Position numbers and translations under genes: made by a program. Of a stretch of 64,000 nt of DNA, positions 34,801 to 45,465 are shown one piece after another (positions within the stretch are counted from its first letter, which is position 1; each line of letters starts with the position of its first letter). Origin of the DNA: Labyrinthula sp. Ha (Eukaryota; Sar; Bigyra; Labyrinthulida; Labyrinthulaceae); assembly GCA_015227615.1 (NCBI GenBank), contig JAALGZ010000046.1, forward strand, positions 230,882-294,881, written 5' to 3'. The notes below the pieces were generated by a model. It searched no databases. It was given only the letters and a program-made list of their open reading frames with translations, and was not told the DNA's origin.

Positions 34801-37455
34801 AATCTTATTTCTCTGTTAATTTTTTGAGTCATGAAAAGTAACTACGGATTTGGAAAACTCTTCCAAATAAATTCTTACCTATATGAAATGGTATATGATT
34901 TCAAATACTTTACTATATGTAGAATACCAAATACCGTCAAAATACTTTCCACTCATATTATTTCGTCCAGAAAGCAATGAAGAATTTTTTACAACATATG
35001 TAAATTTTCAAGGTTAGCTATTACATTAAAGCTTACCCTGGTTTTAAAAAATAGTATTTTATGGTTTTTCTTATTACGAGGTGTTGAAAACTTTATGAAC
35101 GACTCTTGAAAAATTGTGGTATAATGGCCATATAATCAACAATACCTTTTAACTCTTCTAAGACCCTCAAAAAATGAAAAAAATATTTAAAGCTTTAATT
35201 AATAATAATTTTAAAGATTAAGACACTATTAAATACAAGAAAATCGTTATTATAAATAAGAAAACATATAGTATTCCTACTATTTGGTCACAAAGCATTT
35301 CACAAATAGAATATTATCTCCCAAAATCAATTTAATATTAAAGAAAAGCTTTCCAACAATGTTTTTATCAAGATATTCGATAACGATGAGTACCTGAAGC
35401 CCTAAAAAAGCTAGTTTTAAGGGTAATTTTTACTAAGTTTGCAGCTCTATATTTGAATATGGATTGAAAGAAAACACAATGTAAAACAACACTGTAGGTG
35501 ATCTGATTCTTCTTAGAACTTAAGGATTCACTATGTCTAACTTATCAAACCATTTCTCAGGATATTTTTTCTCTAGTTAACGGTAACTTCGTTAGACTTC
35601 ATACTGAAAAGTTAAATGCCGAAAATTTACACTTCTAAAAATGCAAAATCAATCAATTTTGCTATAATTTCCTAAATGTTTTTACTAGAGAGACCAAACC
35701 AACTAAAAACTACTTCTTTAAAAGTACTTTTAGAGATATTACACGGATTGAAGTTTATAGAAAACAACATGTTAGCCCAATGTCGCTTTTTCTTAAAAAA
35801 ATAATATTAAGATTTCCTAAAACATAGAATTAAAGGCCATAGAAGCCGAATAGACCTCACCTATTAAAACATTGGTTAAATTTAGGTCTAGAAACAAGCT
35901 TGTTTGAGAATTTGAGAATTTTGTATAGACTTCCTAACAATATATCATATTTCCAAGATCTAAGAAACCGTAAGATTGATAATCTTGAATACCAAATATT
36001 CCTGAATGATTGAAACCAAAAAAAACAAAAAACATCATTATTTATTACCAAAACAATGGGAGAATTAGAATTCTTTTGCAATTTTTTCAAAGGAAATTCA
36101 ATAACTTCAACATTTATATTAGCAATTGTTATTCAGTTAAATGTAATTCGCTTTCATAATCAACTGCAATATAAACAAATATGAACCTCCGTTTGGTCAA
36201 ACAAGAAAAGAAATCATCGAGAACATACTTAAGAAAATTTTCAGTGATCTTAAATATAAAGGGATAAGTCTTGAGAGTTTAATTTCTTCCATATATATAT
36301 ACATATAAATATAGAGATAGATAGATAGATCTACTTCATTATAATTTAAATTTCTATGTGAAAATACATTTTTTGTTACCTTTGAAATCTAATAAAGTAC
36401 TAGAAACCAATAATATTTTGATAAGTGTATATTAGTATAAACGTGAAAAGTATATATATATATATGCTTTGATTTTATTTAAGAGTCATATTGGAGGTGT
36501 TTCTCAGGTGCATTCAAGTAGAAAAGTGATATTTTTTAATTTTAGAACCTAATTTAGAAATTGATTTACCAGACGTTACTAGTGTCATCTTAAATAAACT
36601 AAAGTTTTAATTTAAACAACATGATCAGGATTATTTAACTCACATAAAATTCCATTCTATATTAAATTCGAATATATATAAATTAAATTCGACTGTCTTT
36701 TGAAAATGCTAAACATGTTAGACCTTGACCCAGAAAACGTAATTCATATATTTATAAAAAAAAGAATACTCATAACGGGGACAATTATTCTATTCAACTC
36801 AAATTCTATATCACTTGAAAGCCATGCTATCTTCTGTTGCCACTATATTCTTATTACTCAATGATGTTAGATGAGATAATTACTTGTAACTAACCTGTGA
36901 TTAGGATTAGCATTGTGTTGGTAATCTGTGGGGGGAGACTTTATCTTAAGGTTTGGGCGTACAAAAATAGGAGATTTTTTTTAACCTGTGAACTAAAAAA
37001 AAAGAATACAAAGAGTAAACTGGGATGAAATGGAAGAATATCCTTGAAGTGGAAGAGTTACTTAAGAGTGAAAGTGTTCACTAAGCTGGAAACTAGTGTC
37101 ATTGTTGAAAGTGGACCAAAACCAAGCAATAATCTTGCGACTTCATGTTTTAGCAAGTATCACAAGAGGTAGGTTGAAAATGCATAAGAAGAGATATTAA
37201 AACTAATTCAGGAGACGTTTATTTTAGATGAAAGTTGCAAAGATCTGTTCAATTAGTACTGGTAAAAATGTGCTTTCCAGGTTTAAGTTTCATAATGCGC
37301 GAGCTTATACCGGCTCAACCTAGCATCGAGTCTTCTGAGAATTTATTCATTTAAGGTGTTTGACATATTTATCAAAGAAAAAAAAATGTTGCTGAAAATT
37401 TTGTGAAGAAAGTTGGTCTTGGGATGTAGAAGCGATGTTTCTATCGATAAGAAAT
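31816..37455. other. AT-rich gene-poor stretch with possible decayed reading frames
   Basis: No intact gene was recognised. On the + strand, two stretches (about 31,914-32,320 and 35,174-36,187) can be read in one frame with fewer stops than neighbouring DNA and with protein-like segments such as KLEAEANLLKRALSTHVKIN and IPTIWSQSISQIEYYLPK. They may be stop-riddled pseudogenes. TA and GATA runs lie at about 36,292-36,331 and 36,452-36,466. The DNA just left of element B (37.0-37.45 kb) is richer in G+C but unrecognised. Confidence 0.4.
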
Positions 37456-37604
37456 TGTCCTTCTTATAAGAGTGTATTTATATTTCAGATTTCTTAACTT
37501 TTTAACGGTCGGTACATATATATTACAGAAAGAGCTATATTACTAAGTGATGACGTGGAGTGATGTAAACATATTATCACGTACTTTATTGCGTTGTCGG
37601 GACA
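37456..37604 (-). repeat. 3' LTR of element B
   Basis: It is collinear with 44856-45011. This copy keeps the canonical TG...CA ends (element sense TGTCCCG...AAGGACA). The two copies differ at more than a dozen positions and by small indels, with transitions prominent, so the insertion is not recent. Confidence 0.85.
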
Positions 37605-37616
37605 TCCCCCTTCCAA
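37605..37616 (-). promoter_or_regulatory. Polypurine tract of element B
   Basis: In element sense TTGGAAGGGGGA sits immediately before the TG of the 3' LTR, the normal place for the plus-strand DNA primer. The methyltransferase frame ends just before or within it. Confidence 0.75.
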
Positions 37617-37619
37617 GTG

Positions 37620-38215
37620 TTGGTTATCACATAGTTACTATTACAGTCAGGCCATAGTTCCAGACCAAAGCTTTTCCAATGAGGCCGAATGTTATTAGAT
37701 CTTGTGAACAGTTTACCATAATTGCTTCTCGGTAAAGTAGATTCAATAAGAGGATAGTTGCGTAGGTTTTTGAGAATTTGAAAGGGCCAAAGTTACTAGA
37801 GAAGTATGAGTGCATCGATGTTCTTGCTCAAACAGGTTTGAATATTCCAGTGCTGTATGTTCTTGTTTCTTAAATACTAATCAAATCTCTTTTCTACGTC
37901 TCAACAGATATCCAATGCTAGTTCTCAAGGAGCCAGAGGGATACATCTTAATCCAAGTAAGGTAGTCCAAAAGTTTGTAAGAGTTTTTAGTCGCCCAAAT
38001 CAGCGTTTCAAAGAAGTATTTCGTCACCGTCCAAATAAATAAATAAGAACCTTGAGGTTGAAGACTAGAAATCTTAATGGCGTCTAGTTCCTTGATTTCC
38101 AATGTCTTTCAGTTGACTGCAACGCCTCGAATATGATTGGCAGCTCCAACCTTTCAAGGAGGGTCCATAATTAAAACATCAAACCGGTTAAAGTTATTCT
38201 TCATATTCATAACAT
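37620..38215 (-). pseudogene. MT-A70-type adenine methyltransferase domain of element B
   Basis: In sense order the region gives NNFNRFDVLIMDPP followed by TGA where the family has Trp (38165-38154). Next come LQPQGSYLFIWTVTKYFF (family LFLWV), LLDYLTWIKMYPSGSL (family WVK...GK) and IGYLLRRRKEI followed by TGA. After a frameshift the end reads LPRSNYGKLFTRSNNIRPHW (family KLElFaRxxNxRpGW). The whole order of MT-A70 motifs is therefore present. Family enzymes methylate adenine N6 in mRNA (METTL3), snRNA or DNA (METTL4, ciliate MTA1). Here it lies between the Myb-containing part of pol and the polypurine tract. At least three TGA codons, one frameshift in the domain and one before it (a T8 run near 38,235) make this copy inactive. 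Confidence 0.85.
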
Positions 38216-38707
38216 TCATGGTGACAACGTTAGTGAAAAAAAATTAGATTCAGCAGGCTGTATAAATATAGTAATATTCGAATTAAATAAACTAAAGATG
38301 TTATTTCCATGGTATTCAATTTTCAGTGTGTCAGATGACTGCTGATGCGTAAAATTAAGTAAGAGTTTGGTTGATAAAGTAGATGTGCACTTGATGGCAA
38401 ATGAGTTTGAAATATATTGATACGTTTTTGAATGTGCAGCGAGATCAGAATGTAGATAGGTTTCTATTCTATAAATTTCGTCAAGAAAATTAGATAGTTC
38501 TGTTGAAGAAGTAATTTCCTTTGGTAGAGCGTACCAAAGATCTTCATTAAACTTTATTTCAGTCTTGATCTTAGAGATATGTTTCTTCTGTAATTTCAAC
38601 AATTCTTCTTTAGAGTTAACTTCATGGGCGGATAGAAAGTCTCTGCAAGACTTAAGTTCAGAGTATTCTTCTACCATGATATCCACATGTCCAGGATAAT
38701 CAATCAT
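38216..38707 (-). pseudogene. Linker region between Myb and MT-A70 in element B
   Basis: This 163-residue open stretch is joined to the upstream chromodomain-Myb frame in the same frame by a single TGA (38710-38708). It is mostly helical-looking (KEELLKLQKKHISKIKTEI) and ends at a T-rich run, where a one-base slip leads into the methyltransferase frame. I recognise no family. Its place suggests the N-terminal extension of the methyltransferase part. Confidence 0.6.
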
Positions 38708-39440
38708 TCAATAATATGGAATTTGAATAAATTTAGGATCAGGAGCGTCTTTAGTTGCAGAATCCAAAAAGTTGCTAAAGGCTTTATTCTCTTGGTCTAC
38801 AATAAACTTTCCTCGTGGCCTAATTTTATAACCTGAACCAAGTGTTAAAGTAAGATACTCCCTGGCTTTGTCAAGATTAAAACACAGCATAGAAAAAGGT
38901 TTAATTGATTGTAGCCCAAGCCAGCGTTGGAGCTTCATATAAAACTGCTGTTTATTTCTTTCATTTAAAGTGGATGATTCTTGATGCTTATAATAAGTAC
39001 AACATCCATACTTTAGTACACACATCTTTAAGATTTGATCCTCGATAGATGACCAGCCAGTAGTAAGTCTACTGTTAGCAAAATAATAGAAATGTTGAAG
39101 TAATTTTGTTGAGTTTTTATTGACTTTTATTCTTGAAATACTATTTTTTGTTTTTCTCCCCCTCTTTTTGTATTTTGAGTTATTTAGATTTAATCTAGAG
39201 GCTTCATCGAATTCATCCAAGAGTAGGTAAATTTTCTTCTTCTCAGTTTCATTAATATTTTTGTCAGAATTGAGAAAGTTTCTAACAAGTAAAGGCACGT
39301 CCTCATTAATGACTCTTAATAAACGCCAAGAGGCCTTTTCTTCTTCGAAACCTAACCAGTGTATTTTAACGTGATATTCAGGAACCTTTATGAAAGTCTT
39401 CAGTTCAATAGCCAATATTTTATCGACTTCTAAAGCTTCA
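38708..39440 (-). pseudogene. Chromodomain plus Myb/SANT-like domain of element B
   Basis: The chromodomain occupies about 39,434-39,300: EVDKILAIELKTF, then VKIHWLGFEEEKASW, with the aromatic and W-L-G-F core expected of Ty3/gypsy integrase chromodomains. After a basic linker (KYKKRGRKTKNSI) comes a Myb/SANT-like domain at about 39,058-38,875: GWSSIEDQILKMCVLKYG, then LNERNKQQFYMKLQRWLG. The conserved Trp, acidic pair, Y-G and the R-x3-Q-x-Y third helix are all present, followed by a helix (FSMLCFNLDKAREYL). Myb domains normally bind DNA; the chromodomain reads histone marks. This is the best-preserved copy of the fused tail. Confidence 0.85.
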
Positions 39441-39959
39441 AAGCTCTGTTGAAAGAATCCAAGGAGCTTGAAATAATTTTTTGGTTTGCAATTTGAATAA
39501 AATCATAACCTAGTGGCGTGTGTCAGATAACTTTTTCCCGTTAAAGATTCAACCCTGTAGACGTTTCGGCTGACTACTTCTGTAACTTGAAATGGTCCAG
39601 TCCAGTTTAGGCACATCTTATCATGACTTAATTTTTGGCCTTCTTTGGACATCAGGGCGCAGTCTCAAGCTGAAAACTGCAGGAACAATTTAATCTTCTT
39701 TGATCTTCTCATATTACCTAAATCTCTGGCAAGTTTAACACTATTGAAGGTTGTTGTGGCTAAATTAATTATCTTTTCATGCAAATCTTCTGTGTGTTTT
39801 ATTAGCTTCTTGACGTTAATTGGTTGAACATTTTCTCTTTTAGAGCACTCATGAAATGTTTGTCTTCGCGTTGGTAAATCAACTCCTGAGACTTAATTCT
39901 GAGGAATAGTTCATCTGCAGTAAAGTTATTGCGAGTAACCATTGGTCTGTTATTCATAA

Positions 39960-40640
39960 TATAATTGATTGTTTACAAAATAGAATATCATTCTGTATAT
40001 GTTAACCCGTAGTCAGAAACCATAGTTTTAATGTAATGTAATAATTTTGAATTGATAACTTCGATAGAGCCACTAGTACAAGTACTATAAGCTATGCTAA
40101 AACTTTGAGTGTAAGTAAATGATCCAGAAAGCTCAGTCAGTAATTGATTGCTGAAATGAGATGTGTTGTCTGTAACTATTAGACAGTGGTTCAGCATGTT
40201 AAAAGATCCACACCATCACATAATAGCTTGAGCCATGGATAAAGCAGTTGGAGACTGTAAATAAGTGAGTTGTATTTTTCTTGTTAAGGAATCCATTAAA
40301 GCTAAAATGTAACCTTGATAGTTGCCATATAAATAATCTGCATGTAGAATCCCTCTTGGTTGTCTAGCTAATTGAGTGAGATCCAAAGGTCTTTTTTAAA
40401 TTCTTGGCCAACGATTTCAATGTAAGTATTTTTTACGGAATACCTTAAGTAAGAGATCGGCATCTTTTTGGCTTATTTGTTCAAGAAAGTATTTCTTAAG
40501 TAACTTGATTTCATCTGAATACGATGGGTGACCGGCAGAAATATGTAACTGAACTAAAACTTTGGTACATAAAGTAAATGAAATGACAAGCTTCGTTCCC
40601 ATATATCGAACTTGGTTTCTTACTGTAGTTTTTTCTTTTA
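39960..40640 (-). pseudogene. Integrase of element B
   Basis: The zinc region has LVQLHISAGHPS (40,560-40,520). The core carries all three acidic residues: Asp in ILHADYLYGNYQGYI (about 40,340), Asp in LIVTDNTSHFSNQ (about 40,175) and Glu in SGSIEVINSK (about 40,065). A TGA interrupts the core between them (near 40,217), and a frameshift lies after the zinc region. Confidence 0.85.
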
Positions 40641-41180
40641 GAACTGGATCGATCTTATTCTGTTCTTTGATAAGTTTTTTTTTGTTTCAAGAATATTAAA
40701 CTGCTTCTTGCCATAATAGGGATTGAGAAGGGATAGAATGTTTTGACGTAATTTTTCTTGAGTTGGTCTTAAACGTTCAGTAAGAATAGTATCTTTAGAC
40801 GCGCAAAGTGAAACTGAATCGTCCGTATTTATTCTTCTAATTGTAAGAAATGGTTCAATTTCATCTTCTAAATAGTCTTTAATAAAATCGTCGTACTGAT
40901 CAATCTCTGTATCTGAGTTAAATGAAGAGAATTTGGTAAACTTAATTGTTGACGTTTCATTGTTTGCTTCTGGTGCTCCCCGCCTGATGAGAATATCTGC
41001 CAGAAAGTTTCTTCGTGATGGGATATGATGGACTACTAGTGTAAGTTGCTGCAATTGCAAGCTCCATCTGAATAACACCTCCCAATAATCTTGTTTCACT
41101 GTGTGTTCTGTTCTTAACACAGCAAGTATAACTTTATGATCTGTGTAGATTTGAATAGAAAGATAATGTGTCCTCAACAT
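40638..41180 (-). pseudogene. RNase H of element B
   Basis: IQIYTDHKVILAVLRTE and HHIPSRRNFLADILIRRG are the Ty3/gypsy RNase H motifs (YTDHKxL and the H-x-P-x-x-x-N-x-x-A-D-x-L-S-R tail). The domain follows RT and removes RNA from the RNA:DNA hybrid during cDNA synthesis. The segment continues into the integrase N-terminal linker. Confidence 0.85.
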
Positions 41181-41639
41181 GAAGTCTAACCTTTAAAAAG
41201 TATATATTATAGGATACAAATCCTTAGAGGAAACATGCCAACGAAGTTGTCCTTTGTTAAATGTTCCAGATAGAAATATGAGAGGTTTTGGGCTTAAAGT
41301 TTCTACATTGTCGCTGTATTCTTTGAATCATCTTGAAGAACTGCTATGCTCCATAAAGTTTCCGAGGCATCTGTGAATAAAAGTAGTTCCTTTTCAGGAT
41401 CGTAGACTTCTAAATATCTTTTTCTTGCCGCCACAATTTCCTGTTTAAGGAGTTCATAAGTTTTTTCAAAGTAGGCGTCCAAATTATGTTGACTGCTGCC
41501 TTTTCAAGGTCTTCCAGTGTTCTTCCGTGTAAGCTAACGATTTCATTAAATGGCTCTCTGATCTGAGCTTATCATGGGATAGTTGGTATCAACCAGTTGC
41601 ATAAATAAATAATTTTTCCAAGCTGATGTGCCATCTCAG

Positions 41640-42400
41640 GACGCGGCATAGATAGTATTTTATTGCAAGAACTATCTTTAAAGCGTATCTTTTCGTTTTT
41701 AATTAATCTACCACACCATTCAACATGGTCGTCAAATAGAATGCACTTCTTGAAATTGAATTCAACCTTCTTAAGTAAAGCTCCTTTGAATATTATCCTG
41801 AGTATACCTTACAGCTTTGAAACATTTTGAGCATAAATTAAAATGTCATCTAGCCAACACATTGCTCCATTGGTTGGGTATTAAATATTTTGTCGCTGGG
41901 ACTGTCAATAACTTCGTTGATGATCCGCTCAGCGAAGTACGTTGGGGTATTTTTTGAGCCCATTGGAGCACCTAAACGGATCCATACGCTTTTTCTTGTA
42001 ACCAACGTGAAGCATTTTTGACTGTCTTTATGCGTAGGCATGAAATCAAACCCACTAAGAATATCCAGTCCACAATAAACTGTACTTCCCCGTAAAGCTT
42101 GAAACTGTCTTTCTAAATGCGGAAGGGATAATATTGTTGGGACCGTATACTTATTTAGCTTGATTATGTTAACCACCATTCTGAATAAAGATAATATATT
42201 TTCTTCTTTGAATCTAGCTTGTTCAATAGCAGGTAAGTCATGAAAGCCATTGGGGAAATTAAATTTCTTTGGCGCCACGAATACTAGCGATCCATAAGTT
42301 GGTTTTTTCACTGGCACAAATATTCCTGCGTTTTGTAAAGCTTAAAATTTTTGTTCTAAAAAGTGTTCTTCCTGTTCAGTTAGGTGGTATTCCGCTGAGG
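41640..42400 (-). pseudogene. Reverse transcriptase of element B
   Basis: Motif A is CGLDILSGFDFMPTHKDSQK and motif B-like GAPMGSKNTPTYFAERII. The catalytic palm reads MCWLDDILIYAQNV at about 41,850-41,810, with both Asp intact, but it is in a different frame from motif A. The segment FKKCILFDDHVEWCGRLI at the thumb is also visible. The frameshift between motif B and the palm (near 41,870) inactivates this copy. Confidence 0.87.
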
Positions 42401-43315
42401 TAATAGGTGGGTGTCCTTGTTGGAGCCCACATTCAATAGGTTTAAGATTGTTTATCTGACTTGTAGATTGATACAAGCAAAAGACTGGTAAATAAGTAAG
42501 AAATATCTGAGTAGATTTCTTCTTTCTCCCGTCGTTTATTTTTTTTGATCCTATCCATCTACTCCTGTAAAATGATATTTAATTCTTTTTCTTCATCCTT
42601 GAATGGCTCTGCATGTTTTCCTAAACCTATTTCTTTAAACTCAGCTGGGAGATCATGTAAGTTATTTTTGATTAGAATAGGCGGTACGTCTTTTGTAGAA
42701 AGGTTCTCAAAATGCCTATCCGATACTTGATATGGTGTAATAACCTTTGACATCCTTGTAGAGAAAGCTTCAGGAAGATTACTTCTAAAGTTTATATGCC
42801 TTGGATAATAAAGTTCTTTAGAAAGAGATCTTAAAGATTCTGAAACTTGACTATAATCAATTCTTTGTAAGAATATAATATCGTTTGAACTTTGAAAGTT
42901 AACTCTTTTGTCAAAGGTTTTATTGTTATCAAACATGAATACGATATCTTCTGAATGGTTAAAAAGATGTTCCTTTTTAACTTGTATGAGTGGGCGTATT
43001 TCTTCGTCGTGTCGTTAGGATTGTAGTAAATTCATAATGTTTCTCGTAAGGTAAAATGAGAATGAATGAAGTGAAATAAAATGTTTTGCCAGTTTGATGG
43101 CTTCGATAAAACAAAAAGCAGGTACAGATTTTCCATGCATTCTTTGTTGAATAAATCAGATAGGTTGCAAGTGTTGGAAAAAATATCAGCGAAGTTGGAC
43201 TGTATTTCCTTATTGCATGTAGATCTTATTTCAGCTTCCTCTTGCTTTTCTTGATTCAAACTATGACCTTCATTATGATCCATGTCGAAGCTAAAATATT
43301 AAAAACGTGACGGCT

Positions 43316-44083
43316 CTATCGAGTTTTCATGGTTGCTCCCCTTGCCAGCATCCTGGTCTTGCTTTTTTTTGCGTTCTTGAGCGTGATCTGTAAGTTTAAC
43401 CTGTTGATTTTCGGCAACCCAATAAGAAAATCAGTCCAGGATGCATCGTCAACTGAGAAAACCGTAAGCGTTCCAAGATTGAGCTTGAGTCTTCTCTCCA
43501 GCAGCCTTAGTCTAATTCTGGCAACCTTCGCTATCTTCTTAGTGACACCTCCGCCCCATCTTATTTCCTTGATCGATTTCGGCTTTTCAATCTTTGTGCA
43601 AAACATTTCCAGTAGCAGGAGAGAACCAACGTTTCGTTCTGCTCCAGTATCAAGTAAACCTTTTACTGTTTCAAAATCTTTTCTGGAATCGTTGCAACAT
43701 TCTAAAACTATTGATCTTTTACAGTTCTTCGTATCTTCGAATGTAGCTCGCACAGAGATATATCTCACTTTGTTACTTTTGTTCTTTGTCTTTGTTTTTT
43801 TTTTCTTTTTAATTGGAGATGGCAAAAGTTCGGAATCTTCCGTGGACAGTTTTTCCTTGGTATCTTCTTCGTTTTCATCATCGGATGAAGACGATTGCAG
43901 AAGTTTTTCTTCCATAATTTTTACGTATCTTTTTACTTTTTTACTTAGATAAATGAGGTCTTGCAACTTCGGATCGCCTAACATACTATTTGAATTTAAA
44001 TACATCTTCTTAGGTAAAGCGTTCAAAATAATTTTTGTAATACGTTTCTTATTCTTTGTCTTATTTTCAGCAGGAATGTGCAT
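43316..44083 (-). pseudogene. gag C-terminus and aspartic protease of element B
   Basis: This open frame of 255 residues has a charged Ser/Glu/Lys-rich first half and then the protease: VKGLLDTGAERNVGSLLLLE with the D-T-G-A active site at about 43,651-43,640, and DFLIGLPKINRLNLQ, matching DFLIGxPELRKMGL-like ends in element A. The active site is intact. Confidence 0.85.
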
Positions 44084-44099
44084 TAAATATTCATTAACT

Positions 44100-44838
44100 T
44101 GATCGAAGAAGTTACTAAACTGATCTAAGGGTTCTCATTTTTTTCTTCCATTCTAATTTTTTGACATCCTTAACAGCGCGTTCTTCTTTTTCTTTTGCTC
44201 AACACTTTTCATATATCTAGTAAGATGTCTCACTACTTCAGATGTAGAGTTAGGATTTATTCCCCAGTTTTTAATACATATCTTACTTTCCTAGAGAAAT
44301 GAGCAGAGATAGAATGAGATGGGTTATTCTTGAACATTGGATGATAAGAATGTAGGAATTCAACTATAGATTCATAATCCAAAGATGTCAGCTTCTGTAT
44401 TTTGATATTTTGTGAGTAAGTAAATCGAACTGGTTTATTCTTAGCAGGCTCTTTAGTTTGAATTGAATAAAACATGCTTGGACCTTCTAAGATAGTTGAG
44501 CCTTCTTAAATTGAGCTGAGGTTATCCTCATCTCCTTCTTTTTCGAAAGGATCTGTTTCTCGGAGTTTATTTGAAAGTTGTGAAATGTTTGGTAACTTTG
44601 AGCGAATGGGCATGTATTTGAGTTTCTCTTGTTGATAAAAATTAGTGGGAGAAGATAGACTTTGTCCTACTTGTGTCACGGGGGTTTGTCTTTGTTCTGA
44701 TCTTTGTGTTTGATAGATTTTTGACTTCTTGTTTGTTTCAGCTGTTTCTTTATCTTGGCTAAGTCAGCAGGCGTGAATTTCGGCTTGTTCCTTGTGACAG
44801 CTTGGGTCTGTGGTCTATCTTTCCTTTCCTTATTCATA
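44100..44838 (-). pseudogene. gag N-terminal part of element B
   Basis: The first ATG after the 5' LTR is at 44838, only 17 bp inside it, and begins MNKERKDRPQTQAV. It runs 50 codons before a stop, then continues in another frame through FTYSQNIKIQKLTSLDYESI (44,475-44,257). I see no zinc knuckle. No tRNA-complementary primer-binding site is evident between the LTR and this ATG. Confidence 0.6.
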
Positions 44839-44855
44839 AAACGTAAACTAGTTTA

Positions 44856-45011
44856 TATCCTTCTTATAAGAATGTACTTATATTTCAGATTCTTAACTTA
44901 TTAACGGTACGTATTGTATTGTATTATATTACAGGAAGAGCTATAACTACTAAGTGATGACGTGGAGTGGTGTAAACATGTTATCACGCATATTGCTGCG
45001 TTGTCGGGATA
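44856..45011 (-). repeat. 5' LTR of element B
   Basis: It matches 37456-37604. Here the termini are TA...TA in place of TG...CA (element sense TATCCCG...AAGGATA). Both changes are transitions, consistent with general mutational decay. Confidence 0.85.
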
Positions 45012-45465
45012 AAAATCAAAAAGTTGGTTACAGATTCTCAAATTGGGTTAATCTCGCCAATGATGAGGTTTCTCTGTAGTGCGCCTTTTGTAATTAAACG
45101 ATAAATAATATATTTTACAATAGATCTTTCTTATAAACAAAGCTGCCATATTGGTGCTTAATCTAAGCTCAACATTTTGGAAAGATATTCATTTCACATT
45201 CTTCTGTAGATTTACGGCTTCAGCTAACTATAATTTAATCCCAATAGGATACAACATTTTCTTTTCTTCAATTCTATGGGCTTCTCCTTCTTTTGTCTTT
45301 TCTTGTTGTGTAATTTACAACACTATATATTTGGTTCTTGATATTGCATTATTAAAGGAAATTCTAAAATGAGAATTCTCTGCATCAAGATCATTTCTCG
45401 AATTATTTCCCTGTTCTTCACGAAACCCTAAAAGTGCCTCCGGTTCTTTAGTTTTTTCAGGACTT
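45012..45465. other. Spacer between elements B and C with coding-like sequence
   Basis: On the minus strand an open frame (45,515-45,315) crosses the inner end of C's left LTR and reads GEKAQQSPEKTKEPEALLGF and similar hydrophilic sequence, much like the start of a gag. It may mean that the left LTR is shared with, or was once the 5' LTR of, another C-family copy that was later truncated, with B inserted next to it. Confidence 0.35.

Larger units (their letters stand above)
37456..45011 (-). mobile_element. Ty3/gypsy chromovirus B with Myb and MT-A70 tail (complete ends, dead)
   Basis: The element is 7.56 kb on the minus strand. LTRs of 149 and 156 bp bound it (37456-37604 and 44856-45011), beginning TGTCCCGACAACGC in element sense and ending AAGAAGGACA on the better copy. 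Flanking GAAAT and AAAAT may be a 5-bp target duplication. A polypurine tract abuts the 3' LTR. Coding order on the minus strand: gag, protease, RT, RNase H, integrase, chromodomain, Myb-like, linker, MT-A70. The polyprotein is broken by frameshifts and in-frame stops. It lies 454 bp from element C, which has the same orientation. Confidence 0.9.

Noticed and set aside
32901-35170. A long + strand frame with protein-like stretches, at first considered a giant decayed gene
   Set aside because: Stop frequency is close to that expected for this base composition and no family motif was found.
43329-43952. A 207-residue + strand frame with hydrophobic sequence
   Set aside because: It is antisense to the gag-protease of element B, which carries the D-T-G-A active site.
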